A stretch of DNA of 16,335 bases, taken from the NCBI GenBank assembly GCA_003647375.1, contig QMMS01000071.1, positions 1 through 16,335 on the forward strand. Direction: 5' to 3'. Below are positions 1 through 7,156 of the stretch, one piece after another; position 1 is the stretch's first letter, and each line of letters starts with the position of its first letter. A program made the position numbers and the translations under genes. The notes under the pieces were generated by a model that had not been told where the DNA came from, did no database searches, and saw only the letters and a list, made by a program, of their open reading frames with translations. This stretch comes from Deltaproteobacteria bacterium. GTDB taxonomy: Bacteria; Desulfobacterota; Desulfobacteria; Desulfobacterales; B30-G6.

Positions 1-1587
1 CCCTTTACATTTTATGAGATAATAGACTGCCGGCCGGGAATTGGTTACCGGGTAAAGGACTTTTTTCTTGGGGACATCATTGATGTAAAAGAAAAAATGG
101 GTTCTGAAAATGTACAAAAAGGAGATTTCTTGTTCGGCCGGACGGCCACCATCGACGCCGTCAGTATGCTTTTCGGATCCGGTTCCATCATCATACGACC
201 CTCCTGGAAACCTTATCTGATCCATTTCAGAAAATGGCTCATGGAGGAAGAAAACCCCAATCCCATAACAATAGAAACGTTGGCGGATTTTGATTTTGAA
301 ATCCGAAAAGTCTATTTTGAAATCTTTGAAAAGATGATGCGACCGCCGGAGATGCAGAACATCGACGGCGACCCTATGCGTTTTCATACCCTGTACTATG
401 ATATCGAATCACCCGAGGTTGCGTTTCAGGCCTTAAGATCCTTATCCGCTATTGAAACAAAAGAATCATTGCGTTCACAAGCAACACTCACAGATGACGG
501 TGGTATTGAAAAAATTGAAATTCCGTGGACCCGAAAAGGGTTCAAAAGCAATCCGGCACTGGAGAGTACCGTTCTGGGCCGAATTGAAATTTACGGTCGG
601 AAAATGAAAGTGGAAGTCAACTCAGACAAACGCGCGGAAACCATTAAAAATGAGATTGAAAAACGACTTGGCCCCCGGGTCAAATACAAAACCACGGAAA
701 TTCGCTCCCTGGAATCCATGATTGAAGAAGGCCAACAAGAGGGATTGCCGGATGCCGGCACACAACCCAATCAGGATGACCTGATGCAGCTACCCGAGGT
801 TCAAGAGCAAATGCGTCACATGCTTCAAGGTCACTGGCAAAACTGGATAGACGATCGTATTCCTGCCTTGGGCGGCAAAACCCCGCGCCAGGCGGTTAAA
901 ACACCTGATGGAAAAGAAAGCGTTGAAGCGCTTCTGTTAGATGCCGAGCGGCACAGCGGCTATAATGGGCCCATGCAAGAAATCGAACATAAGGCCATAA
1001 AAGATGTTCGCCAAAAGTTGGGTCTTGATAAAACTGCTTTGTCCGCTCCAAAACCGGTTCATCATAACGATAAGAAAGTAGAGCGGGTTGAAACAATTAA
1101 AGCAATGCTTGAAAATTTTGGCCGTGAAGAACTCAACCCGTTGTATGTTGGTTTTGCGGTCGAGTTATTGAATAAAATAGCCCGGATGCGCAAACTGGAC
1201 ATCCAACGTGGTCGCATGGAAATCTGGGCAGCAGCCATTGTTTATGTGATTGCACGTTTGAATTTTCTCTTTGATCCGGAAAGTGATGTGTCGCTATCTC
1301 CGGATACGATTTGCGATTATTTCGACACAGTAAAATCTACCGTTGGTAACAAGGCATCCTTCATTCAGAAAATCTGCGACCTGTATTATGGTGCAAAAGG
1401 TTTCTGCCGACAGGATATCATCGATATGTTGACCTTTGTTGAGACACCGGAGGGGTTTATCCTTCCCAAAAACATGCTGGATATCAACACAAAATTCATC
1501 AAGTCGGAAAAGAGCGGCCAACAGGCTAAAAAAAAGAAAGAGAAACCCAAAGACGACAAACAGCTCAAGCTTTTCGATGATGTATAA
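1..1587 (+). CDS. 5'-truncated gene: DUF6398-like protein with antitoxin-like GGKTP segment
   Basis: The first ATG is at 97, but the same frame stays open to base 1 and encodes PFTFYEIIDCRPGIGY and further residues that look like genuine protein, so the gene starts outside the window and at least 528 residues are visible. From memory, the opening resembles the 'function follows from/to the degree of' segment seen after SEC-C zinc-binding modules in bacterial hypothetical proteins; any SEC-C part would lie upstream and cannot be seen. Counting from codon 97, residues 255-285 (IPALGGKTPRQAVKTPDG) look like the short helical segment found in MbcA/ParS/Xre-type antitoxins. Residues about 330-440 resemble DUF6398. 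The tail (about 475-496) is a lysine-rich stretch ending QLKLFDDV. No catalytic residues, signal peptide or membrane segment are visible. Function is unknown; the domain names are recalled patterns, not search results. Confidence 0.75.
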   Translation, partial: PFTFYEIIDCRPGIGYRVKDFFLGDIIDVKEKMGSENVQKGDFLFGRTATIDAVSMLFGSGSIIIRPSWKPYLIHFRKWLMEEENPNPITIETLADFDFEIRKVYFEIFEKMMRPPEMQNIDGDPMRFHTLYYDIESPEVAFQALRSLSAIETKESLRSQATLTDDGGIEKIEIPWTRKGFKSNPALESTVLGRIEIYGRKMKVEVNSDKRAETIKNEIEKRLGPRVKYKTTEIRSLESMIEEGQQEGLPDAGTQPNQDDLMQLPEVQEQMRHMLQGHWQNWIDDRIPALGGKTPRQAVKTPDGKESVEALLLDAERHSGYNGPMQEIEHKAIKDVRQKLGLDKTALSAPKPVHHNDKKVERVETIKAMLENFGREELNPLYVGFAVELLNKIARMRKLDIQRGRMEIWAAAIVYVIARLNFLFDPESDVSLSPDTICDYFDTVKSTVGNKASFIQKICDLYYGAKGFCRQDIIDMLTFVETPEGFILPKNMLDINTKFIKSEKSGQQAKKKKEKPKDDKQLKLFDDV

Positions 1588-1606
1588 AATCGTATAACGA
1601 TTTTAT
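1584..1606 (+). terminator. Hairpin overlapping the stop codon of the first gene
   Basis: A perfect 10-bp inverted repeat (ATAAAATCGT at 1584-1593, ACGATTTTAT at 1597-1606) with a 3-base loop spans the TAA stop at 1585-1587. The A-run before and T-run after the short CG core give it the look of a bidirectional, AT-rich intrinsic terminator, although the T-run is inside the stem rather than after it. A second hairpin (GCGAC/GTCGC, 1612-1624, loop GTT) follows at once. Confidence 0.4.
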
Positions 1607-1643
1607 CAAACGCGACGTTGTCGCTCCTATTACGAAAGGTTTA

Positions 1644-1691
1644 CCCACCTGTTTTTTGGTGGGCTGATCTTTCTATTCCTGCAGCCCACCA
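1644..1691 (+). promoter_or_regulatory. Two mutually exclusive hairpins upstream of the amidotransferase gene
   Basis: CCCACC (1644-1649) can pair with GGTGGG (1658-1663) across an 8-base loop. The same GGTGGG is also part of a 10-bp arm, TGGTGGGCTG (1657-1666), complementary to CAGCCCACCA (1682-1691). The two stems share bases and cannot form together. The first is followed by a moderately T-rich stretch. This could be a terminator/antiterminator pair or simply a complex terminator of the upstream gene; the sequence alone does not decide. Confidence 0.35.
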
Positions 1692-1728
1692 TCGATGACG
1701 GAGGTTGTTTCGTGCAGTTCATAACATT

Positions 1729-2451
1729 ATGAAACCGCTACTGATTATAAAAATGGGCCATACCATGCCCCATCTGGCTAAACGCCGGGGAGACTTTGAA
1801 GACTGGATCGTATTACCACTCAAAGGTCAAGATCTAACCATCGCGATTGTATCACCCTATACAGGAGAACCCCTCCCCCGACCCGAACACTTCTCAGGGA
1901 TCATAATCACCGGGTCGCATGCCATGGTCACGGATAGGGAAGCTTGGAGTGAGCATACCGCCGCATGGGTACCACGAGTCATCGAAGCCGGCGTACCATT
2001 GCTCGGCATCTGTTATGGACACCAGCTTCTGGCAAATGCCCTGGGCGGGGTGGTCGGTTCATCTCCCATCGGCATCGAGCTTGGAACGGTGAATGTTAGG
2101 CTGAATGGCGATGCCGCCAAAGATCCGCTGTTCAAATACACCCCAACCGCTTTTAAAGCCCATGCCAGTCATTCCCAGTCAGTTATTCAACTGCCGCCGG
2201 ATGCCGTCCTCCTGGCTTCCAGTAAAAACGAACCCAATCATGCGTTTTCCATAGGTCCACATGCTTGGGGCCTCCAGTTCCACCCCGAATTCGATGCGGA
2301 CATTATGAAGACCTATATCCATGAATTTGCCGGTCTCATGGAAACCCATGGACAAGCTCCGCAAACAGCTGTTGACGCGGTCGTCGAAACACCCCACAGC
2401 AGGTCACTGCTGCAACGATTCGCAAAGATCGCCATGGCCCATGAGATTTGA
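1729..2451 (+). CDS. Class I glutamine amidotransferase-like protein (GMP synthase-like GATase1)
   Basis: The 240-residue product is a stand-alone class I glutamine amidotransferase domain of the type often named GMP synthase-like. It shows the nucleophile elbow GICYGHQLL (Cys95) and the catalytic pair in GLQFHPEF (His185, Glu187), so all three triad residues are present; these enzymes release ammonia from glutamine or hydrolyse gamma-glutamyl bonds. There is no ATP-pyrophosphatase domain, so it is not a full GuaA, and the real acceptor is unknown. The N-terminus MKPLLIIKMGHT followed by RRGDFEDWI fits the family. I chose ATG 1729 over an in-frame TTG at 1705 because GGAGG (1700-1704) abuts the TTG with no spacer; however GGAGG is then 24 bases from the ATG, so the start is not firmly fixed. 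Cytoplasmic; no operon partner is evident. Confidence 0.85.
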   Translation: MKPLLIIKMGHTMPHLAKRRGDFEDWIVLPLKGQDLTIAIVSPYTGEPLPRPEHFSGIIITGSHAMVTDREAWSEHTAAWVPRVIEAGVPLLGICYGHQLLANALGGVVGSSPIGIELGTVNVRLNGDAAKDPLFKYTPTAFKAHASHSQSVIQLPPDAVLLASSKNEPNHAFSIGPHAWGLQFHPEFDADIMKTYIHEFAGLMETHGQAPQTAVDAVVETPHSRSLLQRFAKIAMAHEI

Positions 2452-2630
2452 CGGTATCACAACTTTAATACTTGCTTTAATATTCGATTTTAGACTGGAT
2501 TTTTAAGAGTATTTCGGACAAGATAGTCTTCGGTTGTTGTGCTATCCAATATTTGATATCTTGGTGTTCTCCATCTCAGGTTTTATATTCATTGGTTTCC
2601 TTCAACAATTCATGCGATGAAATTCTAATA

Positions 2631-3074
2631 ATGGATACCAAATCAAAACGCCGATCAATTCGTTTGCCAGGATACGATTATTCCCGATCCGGGGCCTATT
2701 ACGTCAGCATTTGTACGAAAAACCGAAAATGTTTGTTCGGTGACATCGTAAGCCAGGAGATGGTGTTGAATGACGCAGAGCGGATGGTAACGACCGTTTG
2801 GAATGAATTGCCCCAACGATTTTCTAATATCGAATTGATCGAATATGTCATCATGCCAAATCATATCCACGCTATAATTGCCATTGTAGGGGTGCCCCTT
2901 GTGGGTACCCGAAAAACCGTGGGCGATTCGCCAAAACGGGCAGACACAAGGCCTGCCCCTACAGCGAGATTAGGGGATATTGTCGGCACATTCAAATCGA
3001 TCACTACGCACGAATATATCCGTGGTGTCAAACAACACGGATGGTCACCTTTTCTGGATTTCGTGTTTTCGTGA
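2631..3074 (+). pseudogene. C-terminally truncated REP-associated tyrosine transposase (RAYT, Y1/HUH)
   Basis: RAYTs are single-domain HUH nucleases thought to mobilise REP palindromes. The visible 147 residues begin RRSIRLPGYDYSRSGAYYVS, the usual N-terminus, and carry the metal-binding HUH motif in IMPNHIHAI (His78, His80). The segment GDIVGTFKSITTHEYIRGVK follows. After HGWSPF the frame leaves the family pattern and ends in LDFVFS. Intact relatives continue with a WQRxYYEHIIR-like segment and a helix holding the catalytic tyrosine near YIxxNP, about 45 more residues. The nucleophile is therefore missing and the protein is probably inactive. ATG 2631 was chosen because family homology starts there; the upstream part of the frame shows none. 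Residues 86-111 are encoded by two inverted REP units. The truncation point coincides with a TTTCGTG/TTTTCGTG repeat at 3059-3073. Confidence 0.8.
2886..2962 (+). repeat. Inverted pair of GTAG-hairpin REP units inside the RAYT frame
   Basis: Unit 1 (2886-2910) is GTAG followed by GGGTGCCC, loop CTTGT, GGGTACCC, an 8-bp stem with one G-T pair. Unit 2 (2938-2962, reverse strand) is GTAG followed by GGGCAGGC, the same loop CTTGT, and GTCTGCCC, again 8 bp with one G-T pair. A 5' GTAG plus an imperfect hairpin is the classical definition of a REP recognised by RAYT enzymes, and an inverted pair is a BIME. The 27-base spacer holds a small GGCGA/TCGCC palindrome. Confidence 0.8.
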
Positions 3075-3139
3075 TTCATTTTTTCCTGTCATTCCAAAGC
3101 AGTTCCCATGCTAAGGGCTCACAAACCCTAAGGTGGTTA

Positions 3140-3167
3140 TTGCAATTTTCTAATTTTTCTATATAAG
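3140..3167 (+). promoter_or_regulatory. Candidate sigma70-type promoter for proAB
   Basis: TTGCAA (3140-3145) and TATAAG (3162-3167) are separated by 16 bases in an AT-rich stretch 36 bases ahead of the proA start codon. Matches to the consensus are 4/6 and 5/6. No transcription start can be shown from sequence. Confidence 0.35.
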
Positions 3168-3202
3168 GATTAGACTGATTATTTACCTGAAAAGAGAAAA
3201 TA

Positions 3203-4498
3203 ATGAATATCGAAGACAAAGCAAAACAGGCTAAGACCGCAAGCATTCATCTGGCTGCCGCCGGCGCTACCCAAAAGGACGAGGCGCTGGGCAACATTGC
3301 CCGAACATTGCTCGCTCGAAAAGATGAAATTATTAATGCCAACCGTCTCGATCTGGCAAAAGCGAAAGCGGACAACCTGGCGCCGCCTTTATTGAAGCGC
3401 TTGAAATTCGACGAATCGAAAATTCAGGAGGCCTGTGAAGGCGTAGAAAGTCTCAGATGCCTGGCCGATCCCGTGGGACAAACATTACGAGCCATTGAAC
3501 TGGATGATGGTCTCGATCTATACAAGGTCAGTTGTCCCATCGGCGTGATCGGCGTCATATTCGAGTCCCGGCCGGATGCCCTGGTACAGATCTCTTCACT
3601 TTGCCTGAAAAGCGGCAACGCGGTCCTGTTAAAAGGCGGTGCCGAAGCTGTCAATACCAACAAAATATTGGCGGATCTGATTTCAAATGCCACGGAACAG
3701 GCGAAAATCCCCGATGGATGGTTGGGGCTCATGCAAACGCGCACAGACGTGCAGGAGATGCTCGGTATGGATCCTTTTATCGACCTGATTATTCCCCGGG
3801 GGAGCAACGCGTTTGTGAAGTACATCATGGATCATACCCGCATACCGGTATTGGGACACGCGGATGGTATCTGTCACGTCTACATCGACCGGGAAGCCGA
3901 TCTTGCCATGGCCGAAGCCATTACCGTAGACAGCAAATGCCAGTATGTTTCCGTGTGTAATGCCGCCGAAACCCTTCTGGTGCATCAAGAAGTGGCAAAA
4001 ACATTTTTGCCACGGATTAAAGCAGCTCTTGAAAAGAAAAATACCGAGATCCGCGGATGTGAAAAGACAGCCGAGATCATTGAGGTCATTCCGGCCACAA
4101 ATGAAGACTGGAAAACAGAATATCTTGACTTGATCATTTCCATAAAAATAGTGAACAGTATAGATACCGCCGTCAATCATATCAACCGCTATGGTTCCGG
4201 ACACACAGACGTTATCGTCAGCCAGGACAAACAGCGGGCGGATAACTTCATGCGCCTGGTGGATACCGCGGATGTGATGGTAAATTGCAGCAGTCGCTTC
4301 AGCGACGGTTTCCGGTATGGCCTCGGCGCAGAGGTGGGCATCAGCACAAACAAAATCCATGCCCGGGGCCCCGTGGGTATGGAAGGGCTCATGATTTATC
4401 AATGGCGGCTCATAGGAAACGGTCATATTGTCTCGGATTACACGGGTCAGGGGTCAAAGCCATTTATGCACAAGCCCATCCAACAGGAGATCAAATGA
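3203..4498 (+). CDS. proA: Gamma-glutamyl phosphate reductase
   Basis: ProA reduces gamma-glutamyl phosphate with NADPH to glutamate 5-semialdehyde, the second step of proline synthesis, in the cytoplasm. The 431-residue length is slightly above the usual 415-420. Family signatures are clear: GVIGVIFESRPDALVQI (about 114-130), the LKGG loop near 143, DGICHVYID (221-229), the catalytic cysteine in SVCNAAETLL (Cys252), HINRYGSGHTDVI, and SSRFSDGFRYGLGAEVGIST leading to HARGPVGMEGL. Canonical enzymes usually read QRP or QxPSVCN before the cysteine; here it is KCQYVSVCN, a mild variation. The stop codon overlaps the proB start (ATGA, 4495-4498), which implies co-transcription and translational coupling. 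The Shine-Dalgarno sequence ahead of ATG 3203 is weak (AAGAGAA). The order proA-proB is the reverse of the E. coli operon. Confidence 0.97.
   Translation: MNIEDKAKQAKTASIHLAAAGATQKDEALGNIARTLLARKDEIINANRLDLAKAKADNLAPPLLKRLKFDESKIQEACEGVESLRCLADPVGQTLRAIELDDGLDLYKVSCPIGVIGVIFESRPDALVQISSLCLKSGNAVLLKGGAEAVNTNKILADLISNATEQAKIPDGWLGLMQTRTDVQEMLGMDPFIDLIIPRGSNAFVKYIMDHTRIPVLGHADGICHVYIDREADLAMAEAITVDSKCQYVSVCNAAETLLVHQEVAKTFLPRIKAALEKKNTEIRGCEKTAEIIEVIPATNEDWKTEYLDLIISIKIVNSIDTAVNHINRYGSGHTDVIVSQDKQRADNFMRLVDTADVMVNCSSRFSDGFRYGLGAEVGISTNKIHARGPVGMEGLMIYQWRLIGNGHIVSDYTGQGSKPFMHKPIQQEIK
4485..4498 (+). promoter_or_regulatory. Ribosome binding site and ATGA coupling point that fix the proB start
   Basis: AGGAGA (4485-4490) lies four bases before ATG 4495, and the ATGA at 4495-4498 is both the proB start and the proA stop. 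The same frame is open back to 4285, but that part overlaps proA out of frame and shows no kinase homology, so the start at 4495 is preferred. Confidence 0.85.
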
Positions 4499-5640
4499 AA
4501 CTCGACCGAAAAACCTACCTGAAAAAAGTGAAACGGGCCGTCATTAAAATCGGCAGTGGTGTGCTCACCCGCAAAAATGGATTGAACCTGAATTTAATCG
4601 ATGATCTGGCAACCGAAGTCTGCAAACTCCGTAGCAGGGGAATGGAAATCATTCTTGTCTCCTCGGGGGCTATTGCAGCAGGGTTGAAAAAGGCAGGTCT
4701 ATCCAAACGCCCAACATCACTTTCACAAATGCAGGCCTTGGCAGCCATGGGACAAAGCAACCTGATCATGGCTTATGAGGAGGCCTTTTCGAGACAGGGA
4801 GCCAAGGCGGCACAACTTCTACTCACCCGGGATGATCTCACGCACCGACGGCGATATCTCAATGCCAGAAACACCCTGATGACATTGTTGTCCTGGAAAA
4901 TCATTCCCATTATCAACGAAAATGATACCGTCGGCACCGACGAGATCAAATTCGGTGACAACGACAACCTCAGTGCACTGGTGGTCAATCTGACGGAATC
5001 CCATCTGCTGGTGAACCTGACCAATATAGACGGTCTATACGATAAAGACCCTAGACGTCACCCTGATGCACAATTGATACCGGTAGTCGAAAAAATGGAT
5101 CGCCGGATAGCCAAGGCTGCCAACACCATACCCGGTTTTCTGGGAACCGGCGGGATGGCCAGCAAATTGACGGCGGCCAGGAATATTTCTCTGGGAGGTA
5201 TCGCCAGCATTATTGCCAATGGTTCGAAACCGGATATTCTAAAAGATGTATTTTCCGGAAAATCATGCGGCACTTTTTTTATCCCTGAAACCAGCGCATT
5301 GAACAGCCGCAAGCAGTGGATCGCCTTTACCAAGAAAACAAAAGGATTACTCTTCGTCGACGAGGGTGCCGAGAGAGCGTTGACGAAAAATGGCAAGAGT
5401 CTCCTTCCCTCCGGCATCACGGCAGTTCAAGGCAGGTTCAGTATGGGAGATTCGGTGATCATACAAGGGAAAAACAAGCAAAAAATTGCCATCGGCATGG
5501 TCAATTACAACTCAGGGGATCTACAGAAAATAATCGGAGCCAGAACCAGCCGGATCGAATCGATCCTCGGGTATCGGCATGATGATGAGATCGTCCATCG
5601 GGACAATCTGATTCTCGAGTCCCGACTTGAAACAACGTGA
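4495..5640 (+). CDS. proB: Glutamate 5-kinase with C-terminal PUA domain
   Basis: ProB phosphorylates glutamate with ATP to gamma-glutamyl phosphate, the committed step of proline synthesis; its unstable product is passed to ProA, encoded just upstream. The 381-residue protein has the amino-acid kinase fold (about 12-262): VIKIGSGVL with the phosphate-binding lysine (Lys18), LVSSGAIAAG (54-63), INENDTVGTDEIKFGDNDNL (140-159), LTNIDGLYDKDP (175-186) and the glycine-rich GTGGMASKL (217-225). A PUA domain follows (about 283-360, LPSGITAVQGRFSMGDSVII). Length and order match the long, PUA-containing form known from E. coli (367 residues), which is typically feedback-inhibited by proline. The start at 4495 is supported by AGGAGA and by the overlap with proA. 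No terminator is obvious after the stop. Confidence 0.97.
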   Translation: MKLDRKTYLKKVKRAVIKIGSGVLTRKNGLNLNLIDDLATEVCKLRSRGMEIILVSSGAIAAGLKKAGLSKRPTSLSQMQALAAMGQSNLIMAYEEAFSRQGAKAAQLLLTRDDLTHRRRYLNARNTLMTLLSWKIIPIINENDTVGTDEIKFGDNDNLSALVVNLTESHLLVNLTNIDGLYDKDPRRHPDAQLIPVVEKMDRRIAKAANTIPGFLGTGGMASKLTAARNISLGGIASIIANGSKPDILKDVFSGKSCGTFFIPETSALNSRKQWIAFTKKTKGLLFVDEGAERALTKNGKSLLPSGITAVQGRFSMGDSVIIQGKNKQKIAIGMVNYNSGDLQKIIGARTSRIESILGYRHDDEIVHRDNLILESRLETT

Positions 5641-5715
5641 AAATATCAATACTCCCACTTCACCTTATCCTGCTCAGTCTGACCTGGTTTCCGGGGAGGC
5701 TCCTTATGTCGCCAA

Positions 5716-5746
5716 GATTCGAGGGCTAAGAGCCAAGAACTAACAT
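5716..5746 (+). repeat. Degenerate fragment of the local intergenic repeat family
   Basis: ATGTCGCC is followed by a GGGCTAA and then AGAGCCAAGAACTAAC. The first part resembles the two ends of an 18-bp mini-hairpin unit with extra bases between them; the second resembles the AGCCAAGAGCTAAGAGC-type sequence at 9988-10011. It lies between the convergent proB and exported-protein genes. The resemblance is by eye only. Confidence 0.35.
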
Positions 5747-5751
5747 TTGGA

Positions 5752-6951
5752 TTACCGCATGGCGATGTCAATGTGATAGGATTTCCCGAGAGCGTTTTTA
5801 AAATACTCGAGCATGAGAACCGATCTTAATTCATGTTTGTCCATCTTTTCTACCTGCTCGTCCTTGAGCAGGTTGGCCGCCCATTTGGAAGACAGTGATT
5901 TGTCATTGGCGTATTCTTCGCGGATCGATTTCAGGTAGGACCGATTCAATTGTTGCAGTTCTTCCATTTCCATTGTCTTGATTTTGGAAAAATGCCTTGT
6001 CATAACAGCAAGATCAGGAAGGGATGGATTCTCGACAATCGATTTATAGGTCTGACCAAACCGCTGCAGGCCCTTATATATATGATGTTTCTTTACCATG
6101 TTGATTTTATTCCAGCCCGCGTCGAGCCACTTGAATACCCCGCATTTAACCTGCTTCTCTTCCCCCTGGGTCTCGTAATAAACGATAATAGAGAAAGAAT
6201 CATACATGTACGAACGGACCCATCCCAGTCCGGGTTTATTCAACCCTTTTTTATCGGAATAAAGATAGGTCCAGTCGGTGTCAGCCCCCAGAACAACCCC
6301 TCTTTTACCAACATCCGATACTCCGGTCTGCTTGCTCAGGGATATCATAATGTTATTTCCATTATGTTTCATCAGGATCAGGGTTCGATCCAGATCATAC
6401 CGAAAATATGTCCCTGTATGAATGTCCGGTGTATTTTCGACAAACTCCCGGCCTTTGACAATGACGGGGCCATCCATTCTATCCATATTATCCCACAGTT
6501 TCGGTGAGCCCTGGCTTCCAGCACCGTATTCGTGCCAGTAGGAAAGTCGCACCGATGAGGGGTTCATTAAAAATGAAGGCAGTTCAGGATTGTAGGAAAG
6601 TTTCAGGATATCAAGCAGTTCTTTATCAAAAATAAGTTCATGATAAGCTGAAGTGGCTTCGAATAATCCATCAGTAAAATAGAGACGGCCGTCTTCCTTT
6701 GGAGCGGCCACAAAATCGAGAAGCCCATCGATGAGCTCTGTTTTAAGTACCTCGGCACTGTTGGGGCCGGTCAACATTCTCAAATGCTCAAAAGCCGGAT
6801 AGAGTGCCTGGGAAATTTTAACATCTTTCAAGCCTGTTTCCGACCGAACCCCCTGGGGTACCCAGGTAAAAAGAACGCATAAAGCTATCGTTATCCACAA
6901 CCATCTCACATTGTTATATCGTTTTCTATCTATATTCTTATTCCAGTGCAT
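5752..6951 (-). CDS. Predicted exported protein of unknown function
   Basis: I do not recognise this 399-residue protein. The start was set at ATG 6951, preceded by GGAG with a 4-base gap, because the N-terminus MHWNKNIDRKRYNNVR is followed by a hydrophobic stretch WLWITIALCVLFTWV (residues 17-31) and a plausible signal peptidase I site near GVRS-ET (about 37). An upstream extension of the frame to 7065 would put 38 unconvincing residues ahead of that signal. There is no lipobox cysteine and no second membrane segment. The mature part is mixed alpha/beta by eye, rich in aromatic residues (for example WVRSYMYDSFSIIVYYETQG), and ends in a charged, probably helical region of about 90 residues. 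No catalytic motif is visible. It is convergent with proB and has its own candidate promoter and leader hairpin. Confidence 0.7.
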   Translation of the reverse strand: MHWNKNIDRKRYNNVRWLWITIALCVLFTWVPQGVRSETGLKDVKISQALYPAFEHLRMLTGPNSAEVLKTELIDGLLDFVAAPKEDGRLYFTDGLFEATSAYHELIFDKELLDILKLSYNPELPSFLMNPSSVRLSYWHEYGAGSQGSPKLWDNMDRMDGPVIVKGREFVENTPDIHTGTYFRYDLDRTLILMKHNGNNIMISLSKQTGVSDVGKRGVVLGADTDWTYLYSDKKGLNKPGLGWVRSYMYDSFSIIVYYETQGEEKQVKCGVFKWLDAGWNKINMVKKHHIYKGLQRFGQTYKSIVENPSLPDLAVMTRHFSKIKTMEMEELQQLNRSYLKSIREEYANDKSLSSKWAANLLKDEQVEKMDKHELRSVLMLEYFKNALGKSYHIDIAMR

Positions 6952-6977
6952 ACATCTCCACTTTCGAGTAGGGAATG

Positions 6978-7005
6978 AAAAAAGCCTCTCTCTCAAGGAG
7001 AAGCT
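6978..7005 (-). terminator. Hairpin plus T-run in the leader of the exported-protein gene
   Basis: On the minus strand AGCTTCTC (7005-6998) and GAGAGGCT (6990-6983) form an 8-bp stem with one G-U pair and a 7-base loop, followed directly by a T-run (6982-6978 plus the last stem base). This is a standard intrinsic terminator shape. It lies 27 bases before the start codon at 6951, so it is either an attenuator in that gene's leader or the terminator of the ATPase gene upstream (which ends at 7157). Confidence 0.5.
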
Positions 7006-7037
7006 CAGTGTTTTTTTTATCAATAAGGTTTCGCAAA

Positions 7038-7065
7038 AAAATAAGGCCTTAACAGCTCTTGTCAA
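7038..7065 (-). promoter_or_regulatory. Candidate promoter of the exported-protein gene
   Basis: On the minus strand a perfect TTGACA (7065-7060) is followed after 16 bases by TATTTT (7043-7038, 4/6 match). Transcription would begin near 7030, about 80 bases before the start codon, and would pass through the hairpin at 6978-7005. Confidence 0.45.
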
Positions 7066-7092
7066 CTACATTTGCCAACGGTCGTTTAAAGG

Positions 7093-7123
7093 TGAGCCAT
7101 TTTGGGTCATGAGAATTGAGCCA
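7093..7123. repeat. Two TGAGCCA direct repeats, possibly a remnant of an IS end
   Basis: TGAGCCA occurs at 7093-7099 and 7117-7123, 24 bases apart, in a stretch that reads like the repeated ends of some IS21-like elements. No transposase, full inverted repeat or target duplication is visible, so this is only a suggestion. Confidence 0.2.
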
Positions 7124-7156
7124 CATTAATTCGGATGATCGGCAACCATCCAGATA

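Noticed and set aside
97..1587. ATG 97 as the true start of the first gene.
   Set aside because: The frame is open to base 1 with protein-like sequence in all 32 upstream codons and there is no ribosome binding site before 97; the gene is cut by the window edge.
3683..4426. Long minus-strand open frame opposite proA.
   Set aside because: It is a shadow of proA; the plus-strand product matches ProA along its whole length.
4285..4494. N-terminal extension of proB within proA.
   Set aside because: It overlaps proA in another frame without kinase homology; ATG 4495 has AGGAGA and begins the conserved kinase domain.
6952..7065. 38-residue upstream extension of the exported protein.
   Set aside because: It places a poor sequence ahead of a good signal peptide, overlaps the leader hairpin and candidate promoter, and has no ribosome binding site.
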